Source of the DNA: DAOVVL01 sp965603095
GTDB taxonomy: Bacteria > Pseudomonadota > Alphaproteobacteria > Rhodospirillales > Magnetovibrionaceae
DNA: 46,363 bases
Reading direction: 5' to 3'
Assembly: GCA_965603095.1 (NCBI GenBank)
Contig: CBFDBQ010000006.1
Location: 1-46,363, forward strand
Shown here piece by piece: positions 16,569 through 24,548 of the stretch. The notes beneath the pieces are model-generated. The model saw only the letters and a program-made list of their open reading frames with translations, was not told the origin of the DNA and searched no databases. The translations under genes and the position numbers were made by a program. Each line of letters starts with the position of its first letter. Within the stretch, counting starts at the first letter, position 1.

Positions 16569-17912
16569 ATGAGCACCACCTTACGTTTTGCCCCCAGCCC
16601 GACCGGTCTATTGCATGTTGGCAATGCCAGAATGGCGCTTATTAATTGGCTTTATGCCAAAAAAACCGGCGGTAATTTTATACTGCGTCTCGATGATACC
16701 GATGCTCTGCGCTCAAAGCCTGAATTTGCCACGGCTATCGAACAAGACCTTACATGGCTGGGCCTGAACTGGGCCACGGTGGAACGACAATCTGAACGGC
16801 TGGCTGCATATGAGGCGGCCTTTGAAAAACTTTCCAGCCTTGGGCGAATATATGCGTGCTATGAAACTGCCGAAGAACTTGATTATATGCGCAAGCGTCT
16901 TAGGTCGCGCAACATGCCGCCCATATACACCAGACCTGATGAAAAAAAACTTGCTGAATATATAGCCGAGGGACGCAAGCCGCACTGGCGTTTTGGCTTA
17001 ACCGAAGGCGCAATTGATTTTGATGACCTTGTCCGTGGCCCGGTGCATTTTGAAATCAAAAATCTTTCCGACCCGGTAATAAGGCGCGAAGATGGAACAT
17101 GGCTTTATATGTTGCCCAGCGCCATAGATGATATTGATATGGGTGTTACCCATGTTGTTCGTGGCGAAGACCACGTTGCCAATACGGCCCTGCAGGTACA
17201 AATGATTGAATCGTTAATCGATGCCGGCGCTAGCGTTCCAATTTTTGCCCATCTTCCATTGTTGACCGATATGGATGGTGGGGGTCTTTCAAAACGTAGC
17301 GGATCACTTTCATTAAAAGACCTATGCGAAGATGGAATTGAGCCTTTAGCGTTGGCAAGTTATCTCGCCCATATGGGAACCTCAGATGATATTGCTATTG
17401 CTGCTAATATAAATGAGCTAGCGGATACTTTTGATTTTTCTCATTTTGGTCGCGGTACACCAAAGTTTGATTTTAATAAATTGCTTGGTCTTAATTCTAA
17501 CGCCATCCATGCAATGGATTTTGTTAATGCCAAAGACCGTTTACCAGATGGCGCAAGCGAAGATTTCTGGTTAGCCGTGCGCGAAAACCTGACCCGTGTA
17601 AGCGACGTTAAAGAATGGTTTGATGTTTGCTTTGGCGAGGCTGAACCCATTATTGCAGACGGTGATAAAGATTTTATCACCCGCAATGCTGAATTGCTTA
17701 GCGAATTATTGGGCGCAGGTGAGCCGGATATTGATACTTGGGGTAATTGGACAAAAATAATAAAAGAAAAAACCGGACGTAAAGGCAAAGAATTGTTTAT
17801 GCCTTTGCGTTTGGCCCTAACCGGGGTCGGGCACGGGCCTGAATTAAAAGCATTACTTCCCTTGATGGGGCGGGAAAAAGCGTTAAAAAGACTTTCTGGC
17901 AATAAAGGTTAG
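16569..17912 (+). CDS. gltX: Glutamyl-tRNA synthetase
   Basis: Charges tRNA with glutamate in the cytoplasm. The class I signature is PSPTGLLHVGNARMAL, in which HVGN (16-19) replaces HIGH, and the second signature is LSKRSG (240-245). Length 447 is on the short side of the family (about 440-490). Many alphaproteobacteria have two gltX genes, one of which also charges tRNA-Gln for later amidation by GatCAB; the HVGN form with the relaxed second motif is common in one of these branches, but the tRNA specificity cannot be read from sequence alone. It follows nadE by 33 bp and precedes cysS by about 11 bp, so the three are probably cotranscribed. Confidence 0.93.
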   Translation: MSTTLRFAPSPTGLLHVGNARMALINWLYAKKTGGNFILRLDDTDALRSKPEFATAIEQDLTWLGLNWATVERQSERLAAYEAAFEKLSSLGRIYACYETAEELDYMRKRLRSRNMPPIYTRPDEKKLAEYIAEGRKPHWRFGLTEGAIDFDDLVRGPVHFEIKNLSDPVIRREDGTWLYMLPSAIDDIDMGVTHVVRGEDHVANTALQVQMIESLIDAGASVPIFAHLPLLTDMDGGGLSKRSGSLSLKDLCEDGIEPLALASYLAHMGTSDDIAIAANINELADTFDFSHFGRGTPKFDFNKLLGLNSNAIHAMDFVNAKDRLPDGASEDFWLAVRENLTRVSDVKEWFDVCFGEAEPIIADGDKDFITRNAELLSELLGAGEPDIDTWGNWTKIIKEKTGRKGKELFMPLRLALTGVGHGPELKALLPLMGREKALKRLSGNKG

Positions 17913-17923
17913 ATTCAACGGCA

Positions 17924-19312
17924 CTGGCAATTAAACTTCACAACACACTGAGCAAAACAAAAGAAGTGTTCACTCCACTGGACGTTAAAAATGTTCGTAT
18001 GTATGTGTGCGGGCCAACGGTTTATGACTTTGCTCACATTGGCAATGCTAGGCCCGTGGTGGTGTTTGATGTTTTGGCTAATTTCTTACGTCAAGCATAT
18101 GGCGAAAAAAATGTTACCTATGTTCGCAATATTACCGATGTTGATGACAAAATAATCAATCGGGCGGTTGAAACCGGCGAAGATATTTCTGCCATTACGG
18201 CAAAAACAGAAAAAGCATTTCATGATGATATGGCGGCATTGGGCGCAACTCCGCCCGATATTGAGCCCCGCGCCACCGAGCATATTCCCGAAATGATAGC
18301 CATAATCAAAAAGCTAATTGAAAATGGCAATGCCTATGAAGCCGAAGGCCACGTGCTTTTTTCAGTCAGTAGCTTTGCTGAATATGGGGCGCTGTCGGGG
18401 CGCAACCGCGATGAAATGATAGCCGGCGCCAGAGTTGAAGTGGCGCCATATAAAAAAGACCCAGCAGATTTTGTTCTGTGGAAACCATCAACCGATGATC
18501 AACCCGGATGGGAAAGCCCATGGGGGCCAAATAACGGCAGGGGCCGCCCCGGTTGGCATCTTGAATGTTCTGCCATGAGCGAAAAACATTTAGGCAAAAC
18601 TTTTGATATTCACGGCGGCGGACAGGATTTAATTTTCCCCCACCATGAAAATGAAATAGCGCAAAGCTGCTCGGCACACGACAGTAAAATAATGGCGCAA
18701 GTCTGGATGCATAATGGCTATTTGATGAGTGAAGGTGAAAAAATGTCAAAGTCGCTTGGCAATTTTTATACCGTGCATGATTTGTTAGATGAATTTCCCG
18801 GTGAAGCAATTCGTTTAGCTTTGTTAAAAACTCATTACCGACAACCGCTCGATTTTAGAAAAGATGGATTACGTGAAGCCAAAAAAGAACTTGATGAGTT
18901 TTATCTAGCTCTTCGCAATTTATCCGATGATGAAAGAAATTCTGACATTGTTCCGGATGATGTGCTTAACGCGCTTGGTGATGATTTAAATACTCCAAAG
19001 GCATTATCAATTTTGTTTGATTTAAAAACAAAATTAAATACCGCCGATAGCGATGCAAAACCAGCTATTCGCAATAAATTATTAGCCAGTGGTAAAATGT
19101 TGGGGTTATTGGGTGCAAACCCAGAAGAATGGTTACGCGGCGCAAGTAATGATGGGTTGAGCAACGAAGCAATAGAAGAAAAAATAAATGCCCGCATAGA
19201 AGCGCGTGCAAACAAAGATTTTGCAACCTCTGATGCAATTCGTGATGAATTGTTTGAAAGCGGAATAATCATTGAAGATGGCGCAGACGGCACAAGCTGG
19301 CGCCGGGCCTAA
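17924..19312 (+). CDS. cysS: Cysteinyl-tRNA synthetase (non-standard start likely)
   Basis: Class I synthetase charging tRNA-Cys. It shows YVCGPTVYDFAHIGNARP (zinc cysteine and HIGN), the distal zinc ligands in HLECSAMS and HHENEIAQS, and KMSKSLGN. The first ordinary start codon is GTG 17966, but the family's N-terminal strand is encoded upstream of it in the same frame (IKLHNTLSKTKEVF, 17930-17971), while no ATG, GTG or TTG exists between the in-frame stop at 17903 and 17966. I therefore place the start at CTG 17924, which gives 462 residues (E. coli 461); ATT 17930 is the other option. Starting at 17966 would drop 14 conserved residues. The stop TAA is also the first triplet of the 32-bp tandem repeat. 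Confidence 0.85.
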   Translation: MAIKLHNTLSKTKEVFTPLDVKNVRMYVCGPTVYDFAHIGNARPVVVFDVLANFLRQAYGEKNVTYVRNITDVDDKIINRAVETGEDISAITAKTEKAFHDDMAALGATPPDIEPRATEHIPEMIAIIKKLIENGNAYEAEGHVLFSVSSFAEYGALSGRNRDEMIAGARVEVAPYKKDPADFVLWKPSTDDQPGWESPWGPNNGRGRPGWHLECSAMSEKHLGKTFDIHGGGQDLIFPHHENEIAQSCSAHDSKIMAQVWMHNGYLMSEGEKMSKSLGNFYTVHDLLDEFPGEAIRLALLKTHYRQPLDFRKDGLREAKKELDEFYLALRNLSDDERNSDIVPDDVLNALGDDLNTPKALSILFDLKTKLNTADSDAKPAIRNKLLASGKMLGLLGANPEEWLRGASNDGLSNEAIEEKINARIEARANKDFATSDAIRDELFESGIIIEDGADGTSWRRA

Positions 19313-19373
19313 TATGGTTGGGCCGAGGGGTAGAGCGGCATTAATATAGTTGGGCCGAGGGGTAGAGCGGCCT
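19310..19373 (+). repeat. Tandem 32-bp repeat, two copies, starting at the cysS stop codon
   Basis: Copies 19310-19341 and 19342-19373, each TAATAT(G/A)GTTGGGCCG followed by AGGGGTAGAGCGGC. A further TAATAT follows at 19374. The sequence aligns with the 33-bp repeat behind gor: TTAA, then TAG.TGGGC.GAG..GTAG..C.GCC. The potential stem is GCCG/CGGC here and GCTG/CAGC there, a compensatory change, with a 10-base loop in both. Not a classical terminator, since no T-run follows. Confidence 0.85.
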
Positions 19374-19391
19374 TAATATTGACGGGCAATA

Positions 19392-19892
19392 TCAACCAAT
19401 AAGGTTATCAATTTCTGATTGATCCATGGTGGTGGCCGAACCGTGAATATTAGCGCCAGCCATATCCATTAATTTTTGAATTATTTCTGATAGCGCTTTT
19501 GCGTTAGCCCGTACCAACTCCATATCGCCGCGCTCTATATCTGCGCCAAGGCGTTCAATGGTTGTTTCCATTAGATGATTTATTTGTTCGATGTTTTTTT
19601 CAAATGGCTCTTTGAATTTTGGCGGTACATGGTCGTATGCCTCAACCGCCAATTCACGATCGGCAATGGTGCTATCGCGAAAATGATCTTTGTAATCTTT
19701 TGGTTTCCACTCTTGGGCTTCTTCCATTAATTCTGGCATATCGGCTAGCATTTCTAACGTCATAACTACCTCATTAAAATGATTAAGGTAATCAGTTGCC
19801 AGCAAAGTCTGGGCATTAACGTTGGTTCCCTCGGCGCGGGCGCGAAGCTCTAGGTAGCCATCATCATGCTCAAAATCAATTTCGTCGCCCAT
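19392..19892 (-). CDS. Conserved hypothetical helical protein with C-terminal DQSEIDNLIG tail
   Basis: Function unknown. The 166-residue acidic protein lacks signal peptide and membrane segments and is predicted all helical. It contains ATDYLNHFNEVVMTLEML (32-49), EWKPKDYKDHFRDS (61-74) and, after a long helix, a flexible Gly/Ser/Thr linker and the last ten residues DQSEIDNLIG (157-166). That tail resembles the CheY-binding peptide at the start of FliM (SQxEIDALL) and the C-terminal tail of CheZ. A role in binding a response regulator is therefore possible, although the CheZ catalytic DxxxQ helix is not evident. GAGGA lies 7 bases before the start. It is monocistronic, between convergent cysS and divergent cimA. 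Confidence 0.75.
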   Translation of the reverse strand: MGDEIDFEHDDGYLELRARAEGTNVNAQTLLATDYLNHFNEVVMTLEMLADMPELMEEAQEWKPKDYKDHFRDSTIADRELAVEAYDHVPPKFKEPFEKNIEQINHLMETTIERLGADIERGDMELVRANAKALSEIIQKLMDMAGANIHGSATTMDQSEIDNLIG

Positions 19893-20187
19893 TATTGTTT
19901 CCTCAAAATAAATCTACCAATGGCTAAATGCCGGATGGGCAGCCCCGCACAATCATACGGCCCAACTTGCTGTGTCAGGCCCTGCCAAGTCTTAGCATAG
20001 GTGAGAATAGTCCCTTAAACGCCGTGCGCCAAGGCGGCTTTACCATATTCAGTAGTCCATTTTACAGAGAAACCCTTGTATCAATGGACAATATTCGGCA
20101 TTCTCGCGGTTTACGGTGTGATTTTGTGGGCAAACTGCCTTTTTATGGAACTACACTTTATGGTGATACGACAATGGAGTAAGCCCA
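19893..20187. other. Longest intergenic region (cimA leader/promoter region)
   Basis: These 295 bases separate two divergent starts. I see no convincing gene: an 84-codon frame at 19928-20182 has no ribosome-binding site and no family look. There is a perfect inverted repeat GTCCATT (20055-20061) / AATGGAC (20083-20089) around a 21-base loop, which could be an operator or a leader hairpin. No T-box, leucine leader peptide or known riboswitch core is evident to me. GGAG (20176-20179) serves cimA. Confidence 0.4.
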
Positions 20188-21801
20188 ATGGGCAAAGAAC
20201 GAGTTTATATATACGACACAACGCTTCGTGATGGGGCGCAAACCCAAGGCGTGGATTTTGGTCCAGCCGACAAGCAAGCAATTACGCGCGAGCTTGATAA
20301 TTTGGGTATTGATTATGTCGAAGGCGGTTGGCCCGGCGCCAACCCAACCGATGATGCTTTTTTTGCCAAACTTCCATCCACAAAACATGCGCGCGTTACT
20401 GCGTTTGGCATGACCCGTCGTGCTGGCCGCGGTACCGATAACGACCCCGGCCTTAATGCATTGCTAAATGTTGATGTTGGTGCAATTTGCATGGTTGGAA
20501 AAACATGGGATCATCACGTTGATGTGGCATTAGAAATAACCCACGATGAAAACACCGCCATGATTTCAGATTCAATTAAATATGCAGTTTCGAAAGACAA
20601 GGAAGTGTTATTTGATGCCGAACATTTTTTTGATGGTTATAAAGCTAACCCCAAATTTGCAATGACAAGCATTCAAACAGCGGTTGATGCCGGTGCGCGT
20701 TGGGTGGTGCTGTGCGATACCAACGGTGGAACATTGCCATTTGAAATAGAAGAAATTGTTGCAAAGGTTGTCAAAGTTATTCCGGGCGAAAAAATCGGCA
20801 TTCACGCCCATGATGATACCGGAAATGCGGTAGCTAATTCATTGGCCGCGGTTCGTGCCGGTGCTAGGCAAGTGCAAGGAACAATTAATGGATTGGGCGA
20901 GCGTTGCGGCAATGCAAACCTTGTAAGCTTGATACCAACCCTTAATTTAAAAATGGGTTTTGATACAGGGGTTGATGGCGACGGCCTTAAACATCTTACT
21001 TACGTTTCACATATGGTGGATGAACGTCTTAATCGTGCACCTAATCGTCATGCACCATATGTTGGCGGTTCAGCTTTTGCCCACAAAGGCGGCCTTCACG
21101 TTTCGGCGGTGGAAAAAGATCCAACGTGTTATGAACACGTAACACCCGAAAGCGTTGGCAATCTTCGTCACATTGTTGTTTCAGATCAAGCCGGGCGTTC
21201 AAACATAATGGCGCGTTTCCGTGAAATAGGAATTGATGTTGACCCCAAGGACAAGCGGGTCGAACGCTTACTCGAAGAAGTAAAAGAAAACGAGCATGCC
21301 GGTTTTACTTATGACGGTGCCGAGGCAAGTTTTGAATTATTAGCTCGGCGCGCACTTGGTAGTGTTCCTGATTATTTTCAATGTTCAAGCTTTCGCGTTA
21401 TTGACGAGCGACGTTGGAATGCAAAAGGTGAACTTATAACCTTGTCAGAAGCAACAGTAAGAGTTGCGCTTAAGGGCGGACACGAAATGGCAGTGGCCGA
21501 AGGCAACGGCCCGGTTAATGCATTAGACGCCGCTCTGCGTAAGGTTTTGTTACGGCTTTATCCATCATTGGCCAGCCTCAGGCTGGTTGATTACAAGGTT
21601 CGTATTTTGTCACCATCAGAAGCAACCGCGGCGGTAACTCGAGTTATGATAGAATCAGCCGATGACAAGGGAAATGTTTGGTCAACCGTTGGGGTTTCGG
21701 CAAACGTTATTGATGCATCATATAATGCGCTTCGCGATTCTATTGTTTATATGTTGCACACTCAGGGTGTTCCCGCCGCAGGCGCCGTAGAAGCAAGCTA
21801 A
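20188..21801 (+). CDS. cimA: (R)-citramalate synthase
   Basis: Condenses acetyl-CoA and pyruvate to citramalate, the threonine-independent route to 2-oxobutyrate and isoleucine. The catalytic TIM barrel has DTTLRDGAQ (10-18) with the metal aspartate, GGWPGANPTDDAFF typical of CimA rather than LeuA, and the metal histidines in GIHAHDDTGNAVANS. The C-terminal third (about 390-525) is the LeuA-type allosteric domain, so feedback inhibition by isoleucine is likely. Length 537 fits the long CimA branch. The start has GGAG 8 bases upstream. It shares a TAATG stop/start with trmJ and so forms an operon with it. Confidence 0.93.
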   Translation: MGKERVYIYDTTLRDGAQTQGVDFGPADKQAITRELDNLGIDYVEGGWPGANPTDDAFFAKLPSTKHARVTAFGMTRRAGRGTDNDPGLNALLNVDVGAICMVGKTWDHHVDVALEITHDENTAMISDSIKYAVSKDKEVLFDAEHFFDGYKANPKFAMTSIQTAVDAGARWVVLCDTNGGTLPFEIEEIVAKVVKVIPGEKIGIHAHDDTGNAVANSLAAVRAGARQVQGTINGLGERCGNANLVSLIPTLNLKMGFDTGVDGDGLKHLTYVSHMVDERLNRAPNRHAPYVGGSAFAHKGGLHVSAVEKDPTCYEHVTPESVGNLRHIVVSDQAGRSNIMARFREIGIDVDPKDKRVERLLEEVKENEHAGFTYDGAEASFELLARRALGSVPDYFQCSSFRVIDERRWNAKGELITLSEATVRVALKGGHEMAVAEGNGPVNALDAALRKVLLRLYPSLASLRLVDYKVRILSPSEATAAVTRVMIESADDKGNVWSTVGVSANVIDASYNALRDSIVYMLHTQGVPAAGAVEAS

Positions 21802-22622
21802 TGAGTGCAACCAGCACCAGTGTTCGCCGTCCATCCAAAAAAACTGCCATGGAAAAATCAGAGCAGGGCAATGGCGGCCCGGCGATAATCCTTATCGAGC
21901 CGCAAATGGCTGAAAACATCGGCATGGTTGCGCGCGCCATGTTAAACAGCGAACTTTACGACCTGCGCCTTGTTCGCCCGCGTGATGGTTGGCCCAATGA
22001 ACGGGCCTATCCGCCTTCGTCTGGCGCCGACATGGTGCTAGATAAGGTGCAGGTATTTGAAACCACCAAAGAAGCGGTGGCCGACCTTGCCCATGTGTTT
22101 GCCACCACGGCCAGGGCACGCGATATGTCAAAAGATGTGTTCACCCCTAAAAAAGCCGCCAGCGCCATTCGTGAAACATCTGCAGGTGGGGTTAAATGTG
22201 GCGTGTTATTTGGGCGCGAGGCATGGGGCCTAAACAATGATGATGTGGCCATTGCCGATAGTATTTTGATGGTGCCGCTTAACCCGGCATTTTCATCGTT
22301 AAATCTGGCCCAGGCGGTTTTGTTAATTGGTTATGAATGGTATCAGGCGGGAATTGATAAAGCCCAAGAACAAGAAGTATTTGAAATCAGAAACGACACC
22401 CGAATTGCCACCAAAGAAGAGCTAATTGGTTTTTTTGAACACCTAGAAAATGAATTGGATGAAAGCGGTTTTTTACGGGTTGCGGCAAAACGTCCAAATA
22501 TGGTTCGCAATTTAAGAAATCTTTTTAACCGTGCGCGCATGACTGAACAAGAAGTCCGCACCATGCGCGGCGTGGTGGCATCATTAGCCCGCGCCCATGA
22601 CCGCGAAAAAAATAAAAAATAA
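21801..22622 (+). CDS. trmJ: tRNA (cytidine/uridine-2'-O-)-methyltransferase
   Basis: SPOUT-class enzyme that methylates the ribose of residue 32 in tRNA anticodon loops with S-adenosylmethionine. The knot motifs are present: IILIEPQMAENIGMVARAM, GVLFGREAWGLNNDD and NPAFSSLNLAQAV. A helical C-terminal extension (about 180-273) with NLFNRARMTEQEVRTMRG is typical for TrmJ and separates it from TrmL. The first base of its ATG is the last base of the cimA stop, so it is translationally coupled. The N-terminal 25 residues are poorly conserved; the ATG for residue 17 is an alternative start. The 3' end faces coq7 with 5 bp between stops. Confidence 0.92.
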   Translation: MSATSTSVRRPSKKTAMEKSEQGNGGPAIILIEPQMAENIGMVARAMLNSELYDLRLVRPRDGWPNERAYPPSSGADMVLDKVQVFETTKEAVADLAHVFATTARARDMSKDVFTPKKAASAIRETSAGGVKCGVLFGREAWGLNNDDVAIADSILMVPLNPAFSSLNLAQAVLLIGYEWYQAGIDKAQEQEVFEIRNDTRIATKEELIGFFEHLENELDESGFLRVAAKRPNMVRNLRNLFNRARMTEQEVRTMRGVVASLARAHDREKNKK

Positions 22623-22627
22623 TAAAA

Positions 22628-23188
22628 TTAAACCCGTTCTGAAAGCCAGATGGCAAACCGAGTTCCGGTTTTTATGGCGTTTGATAAAACTGGATATCCC
22701 GGTGCCTGTTCGGCGCCATTTTCATATCCGATATCGCGATGTGCTAATTCTTCTTGGCGAAATTTTTCACAGGTATCGCGTAATTCTTTTTCATCGTCGC
22801 CCAATATCTCAATTTGTTTTTGGTAATGTTCATCAATTACCTCTTCAACCGCAACGGTGCAGGCCATGGCCGCTTTTTCACCCAGCAATGCTGTTCCCGC
22901 ACCAAGCATGAAGCCTGCCACATGCCAGATGGGTGTCATGGCGGTCGGCCTTACATTTCGGTTTGATATCATATCGGAAAATGTTTTTAGGTGAACGTCT
23001 TCTTGTTCTTTCATGTGGCGGATGGTTTCGCCTTTTGGCCCGCTACCCAATACCGCCAGTTGGCCCTGATAAATACGCACCGCACCCAATTCACCGGCTT
23101 GGTCGACGCGGATCATGCGATCAAGCAATTGGTCTTTGCTTAAATCGCTGGGCATTCTTCCGCCAATGGGTGTGGTTGTTTTTGCCAT
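22628..23188 (-). CDS. coq7: 3-demethoxyubiquinol 3-hydroxylase
   Basis: Late step of ubiquinone synthesis: hydroxylates the demethoxyubiquinone ring at the membrane. The di-iron ligands can be placed as E33 (in VDQAGELGA), E63 and H66 (EQEDVH), E115 in AVEEVIDEHY, and E147 and H150 (EELAH). Length 186 and the internal duplicated four-helix pattern match Coq7. The presence of this gene implies aerobic ubiquinone-based respiration. It is downstream of dsbB with only 3 bp between, in an operon dedA-dsbB-coq7 on the minus strand; dsbB protein passes electrons to ubiquinone, which makes the grouping meaningful. Confidence 0.95.
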   Translation of the reverse strand: MAKTTTPIGGRMPSDLSKDQLLDRMIRVDQAGELGAVRIYQGQLAVLGSGPKGETIRHMKEQEDVHLKTFSDMISNRNVRPTAMTPIWHVAGFMLGAGTALLGEKAAMACTVAVEEVIDEHYQKQIEILGDDEKELRDTCEKFRQEELAHRDIGYENGAEQAPGYPVLSNAIKTGTRFAIWLSERV

Positions 23189-23191
23189 AAA

Positions 23192-23680
23192 TTATGTTTC
23201 TCGTTTTATTTGCTTTAGGCCGAAAAAAGACCCGCCTGCCAACAGTATAGAGAATACGACATTCCATGCCGCCATGGAAATACCAAGTATGGTCCAATCT
23301 ACCTCATCGCATGGTTTAGGGATGGATTTTTGCAGATTTTTAAGCATTTCAGCGGGGCTTTGAGAAATTCCACCCGCCCCAGAGCATCCGGTGGCGGCGG
23401 CCCACCAATGGTTTTCAACCCCCACATGGTAAAAAGCCAATCCCCCCTCAAATATAAACAGAGCCACAAGCATAGCCATTATGGCCCCTGCAAAATTTGG
23501 TTTAAATATCGCAACCAATGCCAGAACAATAGCAATCGCAAATGGTATGCGCTGATATAGGCATAAAATGCATGGCTCTAAATCAAATACGTATTGGGCG
23601 GTATAGGCACTGAATAGTGCGCCCACGCTCAGGCCCAGCGCCAACAGGGGGTAGAGCTTTCGGGGGGAAAGGTTGGTCAT
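23192..23680 (-). CDS. dsbB: Disulfide bond formation protein B
   Basis: Inner-membrane protein that reoxidises DsbA and hands the electrons to ubiquinone. Four hydrophobic helices are visible, with the quinone-side pair CILC (C37, C40) followed by the conserved YQR, and the periplasmic pair C99 (TGCSG) and C124 (KPCDEVDW). Length 162 is normal. The 9-bp gap from the DedA-family gene and the 3-bp gap to coq7 show an operon. No dsbA is in the window. Confidence 0.93.
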   Translation of the reverse strand: MTNLSPRKLYPLLALGLSVGALFSAYTAQYVFDLEPCILCLYQRIPFAIAIVLALVAIFKPNFAGAIMAMLVALFIFEGGLAFYHVGVENHWWAAATGCSGAGGISQSPAEMLKNLQKSIPKPCDEVDWTILGISMAAWNVVFSILLAGGSFFGLKQIKRET

Positions 23681-23689
23681 GGGATTATC

Positions 23690-24286
23690 CTAGAGCAGGA
23701 ATTTGATGGCGACAAATCCACCCAATAAAACAACAAATCCCACCGTTACCAACCAGGCTAAATATTTTTCAATAAACGTGCGGATGGGTTCACCAAAATA
23801 CCATAGAAGAGCGGCGATAAGAAAATAGCGCACCCCGCGCGATAACAATGATGCCACCCCAAAGGTAGTTAAATCCATGCCCGTTACGCCGCTGGCGATG
23901 GTGATTACCTTGTATGGTAGCGGGGTTAGCCCCCCGGCGGCGACAATCCAACCGCCCCATTCATTGTACATGGCTTGAAAGGCCGCAAATTTTTCGCCAT
24001 AGCCGTAAAATTGCAGCACTGGCTGGCCAACACTTTCATAGAGGAAATAGCCAATTCCATATCCGACAAATCCACCCAAAACGCTGGCAACTGTGCAAAC
24101 ACCGGCTATGCGCCAAGCATTTCCCCGGGCCGCCAAAACCATGGGCAAAAGCAATATATCGGGGGGAATGGGGAAAAATGAGCTTTCAATGAAGGCAATA
24201 AAAAACAACGCCCACATGGCATGTGGATGGGCCGCAAATGACATGGTCCAGTCGTATAGTCGCCTAAGCAAATGATAATCCTTCAA
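23690..24286 (-). CDS. DedA/VTT-domain membrane protein (YqaA-like)
   Basis: Integral inner-membrane protein of the DedA/VTT family; some members of the superfamily move undecaprenyl phosphate or other lipids across the bilayer. The family core is visible as FFIAFIESSFFPIPPDILLL (the re-entrant helix with E and PxPPD), a glycine-rich helix GGFVGYGIGYFL, and GGLTPLPYKVITIASG with the second re-entrant segment, followed by SRGVRYFLIA. The YqaA branch is indicated by the PLPYK sequence and by the length of 198. It heads the operon with dsbB and coq7. The lipid it acts on is not known. Confidence 0.85.
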   Translation of the reverse strand: MKDYHLLRRLYDWTMSFAAHPHAMWALFFIAFIESSFFPIPPDILLLPMVLAARGNAWRIAGVCTVASVLGGFVGYGIGYFLYESVGQPVLQFYGYGEKFAAFQAMYNEWGGWIVAAGGLTPLPYKVITIASGVTGMDLTTFGVASLLSRGVRYFLIAALLWYFGEPIRTFIEKYLAWLVTVGFVVLLGGFVAIKFLL

Positions 24287-24364
24287 GTTTTGTGACCACG
24301 GTGATAGCAGTCAGGGTCATTTCCGGCAATGATTATGCCCATAAAATACAACGATTATAATATA

Positions 24365-24392
24365 TTGACCCCAATGGGTGCTTAGCTATTAT
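24365..24392 (+). promoter_or_regulatory. Sigma70 promoter of tRNA-Leu
   Basis: TTGACC (24365-24370), a 16-bp spacer and TATTAT (24387-24392) lie 33 bp before the tRNA. This would start transcription near 24399, leaving a short 5' leader. It may also serve the two-gene sensor operon behind the tRNA, since no terminator separates them. Confidence 0.6.
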
Positions 24393-24425
24393 GCGGGCCA
24401 CTACCTTAAGTATTTCTTTCTCAGG

Positions 24426-24512
24426 GCCCCTGTGGCGGAATTGGTAGACGCGCCAGACTCAAAATCTGGTTCCTGCAAGGGAGTGTCGGTTCGATTCCGA
24501 CTGGGGGCACCA
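24426..24512 (+). tRNA. tRNA-Leu, anticodon CAA
   Basis: Cloverleaf of 87 bases with an encoded CCA. The acceptor GCCCCTG pairs with TGGGGGC (two G-T pairs), the anticodon stem is CCAGA/TCTGG with loop CTCAAAA, giving anticodon CAA at 24460-24462 for UUG codons. The T stem is GTCGG/CCGAC with loop TTCGATT. The long variable arm between anticodon stem and T stem is the class II feature of leucine tRNAs. The D-loop has GGTAG. Confidence 0.97.
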
Positions 24513-24548
24513 TTATCTTAAACTGAATATTTATTTAGAAGTCCGTGC

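Noticed and set aside
11538..19373. The two tandem repeat arrays as a CRISPR
   Set aside because: The units are contiguous with no unique spacers, there are only two or three copies, and no cas gene is in the window.
19928..20182. 84-codon open frame ahead of cimA
   Set aside because: No ribosome-binding site, unusual composition for a bacterial protein and no recognisable domain; it ends just before cimA.
24426..24512. tRNA-Leu gene as an integration site for a mobile element
   Set aside because: No integrase, no duplicated tRNA 3' end and no change in gene content follow the tRNA; the neighbours are a sensor operon and core genes.
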